DNA of 64,000 nucleotides from Agromyces cerinus subsp. cerinus (GCF_900142065.1 NZ_FSRJ01000001.1:992001-1056000); one strand, 5' to 3'. Positions 1-8,933 are shown, counted from the stretch's first letter. Program-made: numbers and translations. The notes: generated by a model from the letters alone, not told the origin.

Positions 1-137
1 ACAAGGGCATCTACTACTACACGACCTACGAGAACAGCCAAGTGAGCGGTGTCGACATGCACAAGGAGGACCTCGACGGAAACGCGCTTGCTTCATACCC
101 GCTGATCAAAGGCCAGCAGGTGCACATGCAGAACTGA
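1..137 (+). CDS. C-terminal end of an unidentified protein (partial)
   Basis: The window opens inside a reading frame that ends in TGA at 135-137; codons start at position 3, so about 44 residues are visible. The fragment begins KGIYYYTTYENSQ, contains a Tyr-rich stretch (GIYYYTTY), is polar and ends in HMQN. There is no membrane segment and no motif I recognise. Codon use (third-position G/C) is somewhat less extreme than in neighbours, for example CTT, GCT, TCA and AAA. It could also be an open frame of no meaning, since the gene start is outside the window. Function is unknown. Confidence 0.5.
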   Translation, partial: KGIYYYTTYENSQVSGVDMHKEDLDGNALASYPLIKGQQVHMQN

Positions 138-193
138 GCTCGGCGGAGCCCGAGACGGGCCGATCCGCACAGTGGCGTTGAGCGCCTTGGGGT

Positions 194-233
194 GATACCT
201 TGCAGCTCTAGGTATCTAGATGTTCAAGGTATC
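194..233. promoter_or_regulatory. Inverted-repeat operator upstream of the PadR gene
   Basis: Three copies of a 7-mer occur within 40 bases: GATACCT (194-200), AGGTATC (210-216) and AGGTATC (227-233). The outer pair extends to the 9-base arms GATACCTTG (194-202) and CAAGGTATC (225-233). The inner pair forms a palindrome with a 9-base spacer. PadR-family regulators bind dyad elements at their own promoters, so this is the likely autoregulatory operator of the gene starting at 258. Confidence 0.6.
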
Positions 234-257
234 CCCTGAGCCGCGATCGGAGCACGC

Positions 258-626
258 GTGCGTATCGGCAAAGACCTGGTGGCCGCAGCCGCCACCCCGG
301 TGGTCCTCGGGATCCTCGCCGAGGGCGAGTCGTACGGGTACGCCATCCTGCAGCGGATCACCGAGCTTTCGGCCGGTGAGCTCGAGTGGAGCGACGGCAT
401 GCTCTATCCCCTGCTGCATCGGCTCGAGCGACTCGGGCACGTCGAATCCGAGTGGCGTCAGTCATCCGGCGGCCGGCCGCGCAAGCACTATCGCCTGAGC
501 GCCCAGGGCGCGTCGACGCTGGCCGACCATCGTCGGCAGTGGTCGATCGTCGGTGGCGTGCTCGACCAGGTCTGGCCCGGCGACGGCGACAACCGACAGC
601 CGCGCCTCGCACTCGGGTTGGGCTGA
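258..626 (+). CDS. PadR family transcriptional regulator
   Basis: A 122-residue winged-helix repressor. The PadR core is clear: LGILAEGESYGYAI near residue 18, a recognition-helix region with DGMLYPLLHRLERLG around 46-60, and a basic wing GGRPRKHYRLS around 71-81. The short C-terminal helix is typical of the small PadR class that dimerises through it. The start is GTG at 258; the upstream palindrome ends 24 bases before it. The gene is followed after 3 bases by a membrane protein with an N-terminal signalling domain, the usual partner of such PadR genes. It probably represses that pair and senses an unknown ligand or envelope stress. Family assignment is firm; the ligand is unknown. Confidence 0.92.
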   Translation: MRIGKDLVAAAATPVVLGILAEGESYGYAILQRITELSAGELEWSDGMLYPLLHRLERLGHVESEWRQSSGGRPRKHYRLSAQGASTLADHRRQWSIVGGVLDQVWPGDGDNRQPRLALGLG

Positions 627-629
627 ACG

Positions 630-2042
630 ATGACCACCGAAGACGCCCCGCACCTCGACGAGCTCATCGCCTCGTGGCGCGACTGGATCGAGCGGCGCGA
701 CGCCCTGAGCATCCGTGACGTCGACGAACTCGAATCGCACCTGCGCGATCGCGTCGACGCCCTCTCAGCAGCAGGGCTCACCGACGACGAGGCGTTCCTC
801 ATCGCGGTCAAGCGCCTCGGCAGCATGGACGAGCTCTCGCGCGAGTATGCAGCCGAGCATTCGGGTCGGCTGTGGAAGCAGCTCGTGCTCCACGACTCGT
901 CGGACTCCGAGGGCACGGATGCCTCGGACGGCACGATGCCGTTCGTGCGGCGCGCAAACGGGCTCACGATCGCCCTCCTGCTCGGTGTCGGCGCCGGGAT
1001 CGCGGTGAAGGCGACCGAGCTGCTCACCGGCGATCCGGAACTCGTCTTCCGGAACATCGCCGTCCTCGTACTGCCATTCCTGGCCGCATGGTTCGCCTGG
1101 CGGCGGCGACCGCCGATCGGCACGCTGCTCGGCGTCGCCGCGACCTTCGCGCTCGTGGCGCTCGCACTGAACCTCTACCCGTTCGACGGAGGATCCTCGA
1201 CCGTCACGGTCGCGACGCAGAACTCCGCCACCGCGGTGCTCGCGACCATCGGCTCGATCGTCGCACTCTGGCTCGTCACGGGCATCGTCGACGCAGGCGG
1301 TGCCTGGCGGAGCGACCGTACTCGGATGGACTTCCTGCGTTTCAGCGGTGAGTGGCTCGTCTACTACGTGCTCATCGCGATCGTGGGCGGCGCCCTGAGC
1401 GGGCTCACCGTCGCGGTGTTCGCGTCGATCCAGGTCGACATCGCGCCGTTCATCGTCGAGTGGGTGCTGCCGTGCGGGGCTGCGGGCGCGGTGCTCGTCT
1501 CCGCCTGGCTCGTCGGCGCGAAGCAACGCGTCATCGAGAACATCGCCCCGGTGCTCACGAAGGTGTTCACTCCGCTCTTCACGCTCATGATGCTTGCACT
1601 CATCGTGGCATCCGTCATGCAGTGGAACCTCGTCGGCGGCAGCCGTGAGCTGCTCATCGCCTTCGACCTCGTGCTCGTCGTGGTCGTCGCGCTCCTCGTG
1701 TACGCGATCTCGGCGCGCGACCCCGCGCTTGCCCCCGGCTGGTTCGATCGCCTGCAGGTGCTCATGCTCGTGGCAGCGCTCGTCGTCGATGTCATCGTGC
1801 TCGTCGCGATGATCGCCCGCACGGGCGAGTTCGGATTCAGCGCGAACAAGACGGCGTCACTCGGGCTGAACCTCATCCTTCTCGCCAACCTCGCGTGGGC
1901 CACTTGGCTGCAGATCGGCTTCGTGCGTCGGCGCGTGCCATTCGGTCGTGTCGAGTCGTGGCAGACCGCGTACCTCCCGGTCTACCTCGCCTGGGCGGCG
2001 ATCCTGGTGTTCGCCTTCCCGCCGATGTTCGACTTCGCGTGA
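630..2042 (+). CDS. Multi-pass membrane protein with permease prefix/HAAS-type N-terminal domain
   Basis: A 470-residue protein. Residues 1-95 form a soluble helical domain (IRDVDELESHLRDRVDALSA, then LTDDEAFLIAVKRLGSMDEL) matching the HAAS/permease prefix domain that accompanies PadR regulators. From about residue 110 to the end there are roughly ten hydrophobic segments with short polar loops, so it is an integral membrane protein. No transport motif, ATPase motif or catalytic residues were recognised. It starts 3 bases after the PadR stop and must be co-transcribed with it. The likely role is as an envelope sensor or effector controlled by that repressor; this is inferred from gene pairing only. 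Confidence 0.8.
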   Translation: MTTEDAPHLDELIASWRDWIERRDALSIRDVDELESHLRDRVDALSAAGLTDDEAFLIAVKRLGSMDELSREYAAEHSGRLWKQLVLHDSSDSEGTDASDGTMPFVRRANGLTIALLLGVGAGIAVKATELLTGDPELVFRNIAVLVLPFLAAWFAWRRRPPIGTLLGVAATFALVALALNLYPFDGGSSTVTVATQNSATAVLATIGSIVALWLVTGIVDAGGAWRSDRTRMDFLRFSGEWLVYYVLIAIVGGALSGLTVAVFASIQVDIAPFIVEWVLPCGAAGAVLVSAWLVGAKQRVIENIAPVLTKVFTPLFTLMMLALIVASVMQWNLVGGSRELLIAFDLVLVVVVALLVYAISARDPALAPGWFDRLQVLMLVAALVVDVIVLVAMIARTGEFGFSANKTASLGLNLILLANLAWATWLQIGFVRRRVPFGRVESWQTAYLPVYLAWAAILVFAFPPMFDFA

Positions 2043-2093
2043 CCCCCCTCGGCCGCAGCCTGCTCGAGCGACGGCATAGGCGATGATTGGTGC

Positions 2094-2627
2094 ATGGCAG
2101 CCGAGCGCGAAAGTGCGATCGTTGTCGAGCTCTCGGAGTTCGACGAGGTCCTCGATGACCACCGGAAGGCGCTCGACCCCTCCCGGGCGTGGGGAATGCC
2201 GGCGCATCTCACCATGCTCTACCCGTTCGTGCGACCGGCTGAGGTGAATCACACCACGCTGTCGAGGCTCGAAGACCTGGCGATGAAGGTGAGCCCGTTC
2301 GATGCCGTCTTCGACGATTTCGGTTGGTTCGCCGATCAGGTGGTCTGGCTCGCACCGTCGCAACCGGAGAAGTTCGAGCGCCTTATCCGCCAGGTGGTCG
2401 ACGCGTTTCCCGAGTGCTCCCCATACGGCGGGGCACACGACGACGTGATCCCTCATGTGACCATCGGCGATGGAGGCGATCCGGAACTCATGCGTGCTGC
2501 GGCGAATGCGATTCGTCCTCGGCTTCCGCTCACGACGAGAGTCGCGTCTCTCAGCCTCATGGCGGGATCGAGGGAACCAGGATCTTGGCAGGTCGTCGAA
2601 CGAGTGAGTCTCGGTCGCACCCGATAG
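2094..2627 (+). CDS. 2H phosphoesterase / 2'-5' RNA ligase family protein
   Basis: A 177-residue soluble protein with the two His-x-Thr signatures of the 2H superfamily: PAHLTMLYPF near residues 37-46 and IPHVTIG near 120-126. Family members (LigT/ThpR, AKAP7-like) hydrolyse cyclic phosphates or 2'-5' linkages in RNA or nucleotides. The spacing between the two HxT motifs fits the family. The gene stands alone on the plus strand. A GATGAT element 6 bases before the ATG suggests a leaderless transcript, but this hexamer lacks the first T of TANNNT. The substrate cannot be told from sequence. Confidence 0.8.
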   Translation: MAAERESAIVVELSEFDEVLDDHRKALDPSRAWGMPAHLTMLYPFVRPAEVNHTTLSRLEDLAMKVSPFDAVFDDFGWFADQVVWLAPSQPEKFERLIRQVVDAFPECSPYGGAHDDVIPHVTIGDGGDPELMRAAANAIRPRLPLTTRVASLSLMAGSREPGSWQVVERVSLGRTR

Positions 2628-2750
2628 CGATGCGGTGCGGCTCGGTCGCCACCGGTCGATGAAGCAGCCGCGAAATGTCGGGACCGACTCAGGCGACGGC
2701 CCTCGTAGCGCGGAAGAACACCAGGCCCCGCCAGCGCTCCCCGCACGAGG

Positions 2751-3365
2751 TCAGTCCCGATACGCCGCCAAGAAGACGCGGACGCCGGATTCCAACCCTG
2801 ACTCGACCTCAGCTTCGGTGATCGCGTCGAACCGCCCGGTCATCATGATGCGGTTGCTCGGGATCCAGAGCAGCAGACCGGCCAGGTGATTCGCCGCGAT
2901 TCGCGGATCGTCGACGTGCAGCCAGCCGCGCTCGCTCGCGCTGGCGAGCAGATCGGCCATGTGGCCGAGGGTGAGCTCGAACGCCCCTTCGTAGTAGGCG
3001 CGGCCGATGTCGGGGAAGCGTGCAGCTTCGGCGATGACGAGTCGGCGGAATCGTTGCACCCGACGATCGAGCACCGAGGCGCTCAGGAGTCGGGCAAGTG
3101 CCCGCACGACCGCTTCCCCGTCGTCGTAGGCGTCGATGTCGAGGCGCACGATCGAGTCGTGCACCCGGTCGACGACATCGGAGATCAGCGCCCGGAACAG
3201 CCCCTCCTTGTCGCCGAAGTACTTGTAGACGGTCTGCTTCGATGCTGCTGCCGTTGCGGCGATCACATCGGTGCTCGCGCCCGTGTATCCGTCGAGGACG
3301 AATGCGTCCAACGCGGCGTTCAAGATGCGAGCGCGAGTCGCCTCGACCCGTGGATTGGTGTTCAT
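2751..3365 (-). CDS. TetR/AcrR family transcriptional regulator
   Basis: A 204-residue repressor. The N-terminal TetR helix-turn-helix is intact: RARILNAALDAFVLDGYTG (about residues 9-27) and AATAAASKQTVYKYFGDKEGLFRALI (about 33-58). The C-terminal domain resembles the AcrR/TetR_C dimerisation fold. The frame is open further upstream, but the ATG at 3365 is preceded by GGAGGAG and begins in the usual MNTNPRVEATRARI style, so that start is chosen. It diverges from an alpha/beta hydrolase across an 81-base region packed with dyads, so it very likely controls both directions. The inducer is unknown. Confidence 0.9.
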   Translation of the reverse strand: MNTNPRVEATRARILNAALDAFVLDGYTGASTDVIAATAAASKQTVYKYFGDKEGLFRALISDVVDRVHDSIVRLDIDAYDDGEAVVRALARLLSASVLDRRVQRFRRLVIAEAARFPDIGRAYYEGAFELTLGHMADLLASASERGWLHVDDPRIAANHLAGLLLWIPSNRIMMTGRFDAITEAEVESGLESGVRVFLAAYRD

Positions 3366-3379
3366 GGCTTGACTCCTCC

Positions 3380-3430
3380 GGTACCTGTCAGTACTGTACC
3401 ACTCAGTACCGTACTGAACGGTACCGTTCA
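3380..3430. promoter_or_regulatory. Nested palindromic operators in the TetR/hydrolase divergent region
   Basis: Positions 3415-3430 form a perfect 16-base palindrome, TGAACGGTACCGTTCA. Next to it, 3404-3416 reads CAGTAC-C-GTACTG, and 3389-3396 is the 8-base palindrome CAGTACTG; 3380-3400 begins and ends with GGTACC/GTACC. All share the GTAC core. This is the kind of dyad TetR repressors bind, and its place between two divergent starts allows one repressor to control both genes. Confidence 0.7.
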
Positions 3431-3446
3431 CAGGAGGAAGATTCTC

Positions 3447-4253
3447 ATGACCCAGTTCGTCCACTCGGCAGATGGCACGCAGATCGCATTCGACGACCTC
3501 GGCCCGACCGATGCCCCGGCGGTGATCCTCGTGCACGGTGCGACCGCGTACCGCGCCATCTCCCCCAGCGCCGCAGCCCTCGCCGCGACCGGCGGGCTTC
3601 GCGTCATCACCTACGACCGTCGCGGTCGTGGCGAAAGCGGCGACGCCCACACATATGCCGTCCAACGTGAGATCGACGACATCGCCGCGCTCCTCGAGCA
3701 TGCCGGCGGCACCGCGATCCTGCTCGGCGAGTCCTCTGGCGCCGTCCTCGCCCTCGAGGCCGCCCTCGCCGGTGTGCCGGTAGCTGCGGTCGCCGCCTTC
3801 GAGCCGCCGTTCATCGTCGACGACGCCCGTCCGCCGATCCCGGCCGACTACATCGCGAGGCTCGATGCCTTCGCCGCGGACGGCGATCGACTCGGCGCGC
3901 TCCGCTACTTCTCCCTGAAGGCGGTCGGGCTGCCCTCGGAGATGGTCGATCAGATGATGGCATCACCGTTCATCGCGGCGGTGGAGCCGTTCGCCGGTAC
4001 GCTTCGATACGACGCGCGCATCATGGGCGGCACCATGGCCGGCGATCTCGCCGCACTCGACCGCTTCGTGCCGATCCCGGTTCCCGTCACGGTCCTGGTC
4101 GGCGAATCGACGTTCCCGTCCATCAGGACCGGCGCTGCAGCCTTCGCCGATGTCGTGCCCGGCAGTGAGCTCGTCATCGTGCCCGGGGGCGACCACCAGC
4201 TTCCTGCAGATGCGGTCGCTCCCGTGCTCCGCGCCATGGCTGTGAGTGCGTGA
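3447..4253 (+). CDS. Alpha/beta fold hydrolase
   Basis: A 268-residue soluble hydrolase. The oxyanion region VILVHGATAYR is near residue 27-37, a YDRRGRGESG strand near 57-66, the nucleophile elbow GESSG near 93-97, and the catalytic His in GGDHQLP near 251-257. This is the standard Ser-Asp-His layout of HGEST-type esterases and related enzymes. The chosen ATG at 3447 has AGGAGG 9 bases upstream. The gene is divergent from the TetR regulator and overlaps or abuts the next gene, so hydrolase and reductase form a two-gene TetR-controlled operon. The substrate is unknown. Confidence 0.88.
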   Translation: MTQFVHSADGTQIAFDDLGPTDAPAVILVHGATAYRAISPSAAALAATGGLRVITYDRRGRGESGDAHTYAVQREIDDIAALLEHAGGTAILLGESSGAVLALEAALAGVPVAAVAAFEPPFIVDDARPPIPADYIARLDAFAADGDRLGALRYFSLKAVGLPSEMVDQMMASPFIAAVEPFAGTLRYDARIMGGTMAGDLAALDRFVPIPVPVTVLVGESTFPSIRTGAAAFADVVPGSELVIVPGGDHQLPADAVAPVLRAMAVSA

Positions 4254-4254
4254 C

Positions 4255-4803
4255 ATGAACAGGATGATCACCGCCGAACTCTTCGCGAGCCTCGACCTCG
4301 TCGTCGAAGCGCCGGAGACCTGGCACTTCCCCTGGGTGGGTGAGGAGATGCTCGCCGAGGTGCAACGCGAACAGGGCGAGGCAACCGCTCTGCTGCTCGG
4401 GCGCCGCACGTACGAGGTGTTCGCCGACTCGTGGCCGAATCGCAGCGACGACGTGCCACTCGCCCGCCAGCTGAACGCGATGCCGAAGGTCGTCGTCTCG
4501 AGCACGCTCGACTCGCCGACCTGGCGCAACACCGAGGTGACCCGGTTCGACGAGCTCGCAGCGCTGAAGGCGACTGGTGAAGGGCGCATCACCGTGGCCG
4601 GGAGCATCCGCCTCGTCGAATCCCTGATCGCCCACGGCCTGCTCGACGAGCTTCGCCTGCTCACCCACCCGGTGGTGCTCGGCGAGGGTCGACGACTGTT
4701 CGACACCTACGACGGGCCACGTGCCGACCTCGAGCTCGTCGAATCCCGCACCCTCGAACGCGGCGTGCAGCTCAGCGTGCACCGCCCGAGCGCGCGGCAC
4801 TGA
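4255..4803 (+). CDS. Dihydrofolate reductase family protein (RibD C-terminal-like)
   Basis: A 182-residue protein of the RibD_C/DHFR-like fold: ITAELFASLD at the N-terminus, LLLGRRTYEVFADSWP near residues 46-61 and GSIRLVESLIAHGLLDELRL followed by THPVVLGEGRRLF in the C-terminal half. These positions bind NAD(P)H in the family. Small single-domain copies are usually oxidoreductases of unknown substrate rather than riboflavin enzymes. The ATG at 4255 lies 1 base after the hydrolase stop; an in-frame GTG at 4246 would overlap it. It belongs to the TetR-controlled operon. Confidence 0.85.
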   Translation: MNRMITAELFASLDLVVEAPETWHFPWVGEEMLAEVQREQGEATALLLGRRTYEVFADSWPNRSDDVPLARQLNAMPKVVVSSTLDSPTWRNTEVTRFDELAALKATGEGRITVAGSIRLVESLIAHGLLDELRLLTHPVVLGEGRRLFDTYDGPRADLELVESRTLERGVQLSVHRPSARH

Positions 4804-4871
4804 AGCACCGAACACGAAGCACGAATACGAAGCACGAACACTGAGCACGAAACACTGACAAGGAGCACGAG
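4802..4871 (+). repeat. Imperfect 13-14 bp tandem repeats (GAAGCACGAA core)
   Basis: Between the reductase stop and the DUF4287 start there are about five degenerate units built on GAAGCACGAA(C/T)AC, at about 4803, 4816 and 4829, then shortened GAGCACGA units near 4843 and 4863. The last unit supplies the AAGGAG ribosome binding site of the next gene. It looks like slippage duplication of a spacer. Confidence 0.65.
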
Positions 4872-4872
4872 C

Positions 4873-5166
4873 ATGTCGCAAGGGCAGACCTATCTCGACA
4901 ACGTGGAGACCTCGACGGGCCTCACGCCTCGCCGATTCATCGAGCTTGCCGACGAACGCGGATTCGGAGCCGCCGGCACCAAGACCGGCGAGGTCGTCGC
5001 ATGGCTGAAGACCGAGTACGCACTCGGGCACGGCCACGCGATGGCGATCGCCCAAGTCATCAAGCACCGGGAGACCGTCGACATCAAGAACATCGAGACG
5101 ACATCCGAGCCGCCGATCAGCATCGGCCGGCTCTGGCTCGACGGCAAGGACACCCGGCCCTGGTGA
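4873..5166 (+). CDS. DUF4287 domain-containing protein
   Basis: A 97-residue soluble protein. It follows the DUF4287 pattern: YLDNVETSTGLTPRRFIEL, then a Lys-Thr-Gly-Glu-Val-Val-Ala-Trp-Leu-Lys segment, and GHGHAMAIAQVIK around residue 55-67. The His-rich GHGHAMA motif is typical of the family, whose function is not known. The C-terminal 20 residues are poorly ordered in appearance. The ATG has AAGGAGC upstream. The gene follows the reductase by 69 bases of tandem repeat and may be in the same transcript. Confidence 0.85.
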   Translation: MSQGQTYLDNVETSTGLTPRRFIELADERGFGAAGTKTGEVVAWLKTEYALGHGHAMAIAQVIKHRETVDIKNIETTSEPPISIGRLWLDGKDTRPW

Positions 5167-5319
5167 CGGCGGACGCCGTGGGCGATCAGGCGCCCTGCGG
5201 TTTGGCCTCCTCACCGACCTTCGAGCGCGCATCCGAGTACGAACCGCTCCGCCAGTCCCTTCGGCGACACGTGGAACCGCAACAGGTGGCGTTCAGGCCT
5301 TGGATGCCGCTGCGTGCAC

Positions 5320-5652
5320 CTACTCGTTCGCGTGACGCTCGGCGTACTTCTCGAGCCGGCGGCCGGTGGCCGGCATGCCGAGCTCGTTGTAGGGCCCGTC
5401 GACCTCGTGTTCGGGCAATCGCTCGGCGGTCGGGCAGACCAGCACCGTGTTGGGCGTCGAATGATCGATGAAGTGCTCGAACATGGGATGGCCGCAGATC
5501 GGACACGCCTTCCCGTCGGTCGGCTCGAGCGGCGCCTCATCCGCTGGAGTCGGCGGGTTGCTGAACACGGGCTCCAGCACCCGGTCGACCTTGTCGAAGA
5601 AGTGGGTGAATGCGTTGCCGTCATCTCGGCTCGCGTCGTCACGTGCCATCAT
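5320..5652 (-). CDS. Small hypothetical protein with a CPxCGH cluster
   Basis: A 110-residue acidic protein that I do not recognise. An N-terminal stretch (FTHFFDKVDRVLEPVF) is followed by a Pro/Glu linker, then a possible metal site: CPICGHPMFEHFIDH and, 10 residues further, VCP. This Cys/His pattern (C-x2-C-x-H, His, Cys) suggests a small zinc-binding domain. Two consecutive ATG codons (5652 and 5649) could start it; longer in-frame readings exist but look like noise. It stands between DUF4287 (plus) and the SDR gene (plus), so it is transcribed alone. Confidence 0.6.
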   Translation of the reverse strand: MMARDDASRDDGNAFTHFFDKVDRVLEPVFSNPPTPADEAPLEPTDGKACPICGHPMFEHFIDHSTPNTVLVCPTAERLPEHEVDGPYNELGMPATGRRLEKYAERHANE

Positions 5653-5748
5653 GCGCCTGATGGTACGCCCGCTGCGCACCGCTCCGCCAGTGCCCGCCCG
5701 AGGCTTGCCAGTGCGCCGATTCCCGGCATCCGGCACGGCAACCGCGAA

Positions 5749-5754
5749 TAGGCT
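5749..5754 (+). promoter_or_regulatory. Leaderless-type -10 element of the SDR gene
   Basis: TAGGCT lies exactly 6 bases before the ATG at 5761, so transcription should begin at the start codon. No ribosome binding site is visible. Confidence 0.6.
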
Positions 5755-5760
5755 TGGCAC

Positions 5761-6525
5761 ATGACGGATGCCACTGACACACGCCAGGTCACGATCATCA
5801 CGGGCGCGAGCCGCGGAATCGGCGCAGCGATCGCCGAACGCCTCGCGGCCGACGGGCACGACCTCGTGCTCACCTACCGCGAGCGACGTGACGAAGCCGA
5901 TGCGATCGCGCGCCGGTGCGCGTCATCCGGTGCTCGGGTGCTGCTGCTGCAGGTCGACCTCGCCGACCTCGAGGCGACGGCCACGGTCGTTCCCGCGGCG
6001 ATCGCCGAGTTCGGGCGGATCACCGGCCTCGTCAACAACGCCGGCATCACGGGGCGCATCGGGAGCTTCCTCGACGCGAGTCTCGAAGAGAGCGATGGGC
6101 TCTTCCGCGTGAACGTGCTCGCACCCATCGTGCTCACGCGGGCCGCGATCGCGCACATGGCGACCGACCGAGGCGGTGCAGGCGGCAGTATCGTGAACAT
6201 CTCCTCGGGTGCGGCCCGCAGCGGCGCACCGAACACGTACATCCCCTACGCCATGAGCAAGGCTGCGCTGAACGCGCTCACGACGGGCGCGTCGAAGGAG
6301 TTCGGCCCCGTCGGCGTGCGGGTCAACACGGTCTCCCCCGGTACGACGCACACCGAGATCCATGCGGCGGCCGGTCGGCCGAACGCTCCTGAAGAGCGCG
6401 CTCCGAACATCCCGATGCGTCGTGCAGGCGAGCCGCACGAGATCGCCGGTGCAGTCGCCTACCTCTTCTCAGCGGATGCCTCGTACACCTCGGGCGCCGA
6501 CATCCGCGTCGCCGGGGGCAACTGA
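5761..6525 (+). CDS. SDR family NAD(P)-dependent oxidoreductase
   Basis: A 254-residue classical short-chain dehydrogenase. The cofactor motif GASRGIG is near residue 15-21, NNAG near 92-95, the catalytic Ser in IVNISSGA near 142-149, and Tyr-x3-Lys in YAMSK near 161-165. The C-terminal ADIRVAGGN ending is typical of FabG-like enzymes. It most resembles 3-oxoacyl-ACP reductase/glucose dehydrogenase-like members; the substrate is not predictable. It is expressed from its own leaderless promoter and converges on the dha operon, whose last stop lies 10 bases away. Confidence 0.93.
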   Translation: MTDATDTRQVTIITGASRGIGAAIAERLAADGHDLVLTYRERRDEADAIARRCASSGARVLLLQVDLADLEATATVVPAAIAEFGRITGLVNNAGITGRIGSFLDASLEESDGLFRVNVLAPIVLTRAAIAHMATDRGGAGGSIVNISSGAARSGAPNTYIPYAMSKAALNALTTGASKEFGPVGVRVNTVSPGTTHTEIHAAAGRPNAPEERAPNIPMRRAGEPHEIAGAVAYLFSADASYTSGADIRVAGGN

Positions 6526-6535
6526 CCGACGGCGT

Positions 6536-7258
6536 TCAGGCTTCGCCGAAGCCCGACTCCGCGAGTGCCGCCAAGGCGTCGACCGCTTCGCGCCCGCTCA
6601 GGTCCCTGCTCGTGATGTCGACCTGTGCGCCTTTCGTGAGGCCGAGCGACATGATGCCGAGCAGGCTCTTCGCATCGGTGCCGTTCACGGTGACCTTCTG
6701 CGGGAACGTGCTCGCGAGTTTCACGAGCTCGGCGGCGGGCCGAGCGTGCAGCCCGTCGGAGTTCACCAGACGAATGCTCCGGGTGTAGCCGGGTGCCGCC
6801 GCGGCGGTCGGCGCCACATCCGCCGGCGCTGCTCCGGTGGTCGCACCCGCGCTCGCCGCGATCGCCGGCCCTCGTGCCGATTCGGCGGCCGCCACGACCA
6901 CGTCCAGCGGATCCCCCGCTTCGGCCGCGACCGCAGCGGCGACCCCGCCTTCGACGAGCGGCGCGTCGACGATGCGCACCCGCTCGCGCACCTCGTCGTC
7001 GAGGAAGTCGAGGGCCGTCTCGGCCGTGAGGATCGCAGAGCCGAGATCGCACAGCACCACCACGCCACGTCCTGAGTCGGCCTCGGCGATGCCGGCGGTC
7101 ACGAGATCGAAGCTCGTGCCGATGCGGCCGTCATCGGTGCCGCCCGCGGCGACGAGCGCAGCCGTCGGCGCCATCTGCCTCGCCAGCTCGACGAGCCCTG
7201 CAGCGATCGCCGCCGAGTGCGAGACGAAGAGCACGCCGACCTTCTCCGGAGTGGCCAT
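6536..7258 (-). CDS. dhaM: DhaM-HPr fusion, phosphoryl carrier for dihydroxyacetone kinase
   Basis: A 240-residue phosphocarrier. Residues 1-130 are the EIIA-Man-like DhaM domain with the phosphorylated His in VLFVSHSAAIA (His13) and LCDLGSAILTAETAL. An Ala/Pro linker (about 131-155) leads to a complete HPr domain with GLHARPAAELVKLAS and KSLLGIMSLGL. HPr takes phosphate from PTS enzyme I, passes it to DhaM, and DhaM recharges ADP bound in DhaL. The frame is open upstream to 7480, but the ATG at 7258 gives the canonical MATPEKVGVLFVSHS start and lies 1 base past the dhaL stop. It is the third gene of dhaK-dhaL-dhaM. Confidence 0.93.
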   Translation of the reverse strand: MATPEKVGVLFVSHSAAIAAGLVELARQMAPTAALVAAGGTDDGRIGTSFDLVTAGIAEADSGRGVVVLCDLGSAILTAETALDFLDDEVRERVRIVDAPLVEGGVAAAVAAEAGDPLDVVVAAAESARGPAIAASAGATTGAAPADVAPTAAAAPGYTRSIRLVNSDGLHARPAAELVKLASTFPQKVTVNGTDAKSLLGIMSLGLTKGAQVDITSRDLSGREAVDALAALAESGFGEA

Positions 7259-7259
7259 G

Positions 7260-7907
7260 TCACGCACCTGCTGATGCCGCCGCCGCATCAGCGGCCGCTC
7301 GGAGCAGCAAGGCACTCGACTCAGCCCCCGGGTCGCGATGCCCGGCCGATCGTTCGCCGAGATAGCTCGCGCGGCCCTTGCGCGCCACGAGCGGCTCGGT
7401 GGCGAGGGCACCGGCCTCGGCCGCATCGGCGGCCGCGGCGAAGACGCCTGCAGCGTCGACTCCCGCGGCGGCCGCGGCATCCGCTGCGTCGACGGCGGGA
7501 GTCAACGCGTCGATCATCGTCTTGTCGCCGGTCTCCGCCTTCCCGCGCGCCACGACGCCGTCGCGCGCGGCCGTGAGGATCGCGGCGATCGCCGGGCCGT
7601 CGAGCGACACCGCGCTGCCTGCGGCGGCGGCGGCCTTCAGGTATGCGGTTCCGTAGAGCGGACCGGCCGCGCCGCCGACCGTGGAGATGAGCGTCGTCGC
7701 GACGAGTTTCAGCACATCGCCGGGCGTCGAACCAGCAGCGAGGTCGTCGAGCTTCGGCAGCACGGCCTGGAATCCCCGGTCCATGTTCTCGCCATGGTCG
7801 CCGTCGCCGATCTCACGATCGAGCGTGATCAACTCGACTCGGTGCTCCGAGATCACCTGTGCGCTCCGTCTGACCCAGTCCACTGCCCAGGTGATGTCCA
7901 ATCCCAC
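7260..7907 (-). CDS. dhaL: Dihydroxyacetone kinase subunit DhaL (ADP-binding)
   Basis: A 215-residue all-helical protein. The nucleotide and Mg binding motif DREIGDGDHGENM (about residues 30-42) and TVGGAAGPLYGTAY (about 75-88) define DhaL; the C-terminal PLVARKGRASYLGERSAGHRDPGA region is also diagnostic. It holds ADP, which DhaM phosphorylates, and transfers the phosphate to dihydroxyacetone bound on DhaK. Translation starts with GTG at 7907, preceded by a GGGGGAA ribosome binding site. It lies 24 bases downstream of dhaK. The internal Ala-rich stretch near 140-165 is common in actinobacterial copies. Confidence 0.94.
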   Translation of the reverse strand: MGLDITWAVDWVRRSAQVISEHRVELITLDREIGDGDHGENMDRGFQAVLPKLDDLAAGSTPGDVLKLVATTLISTVGGAAGPLYGTAYLKAAAAAGSAVSLDGPAIAAILTAARDGVVARGKAETGDKTMIDALTPAVDAADAAAAAGVDAAGVFAAAADAAEAGALATEPLVARKGRASYLGERSAGHRDPGAESSALLLRAAADAAAASAGA

Positions 7908-7931
7908 CGAGATTCCCCCTTCGATCCTTCT

Positions 7932-8933
<1,002 letters not shown>

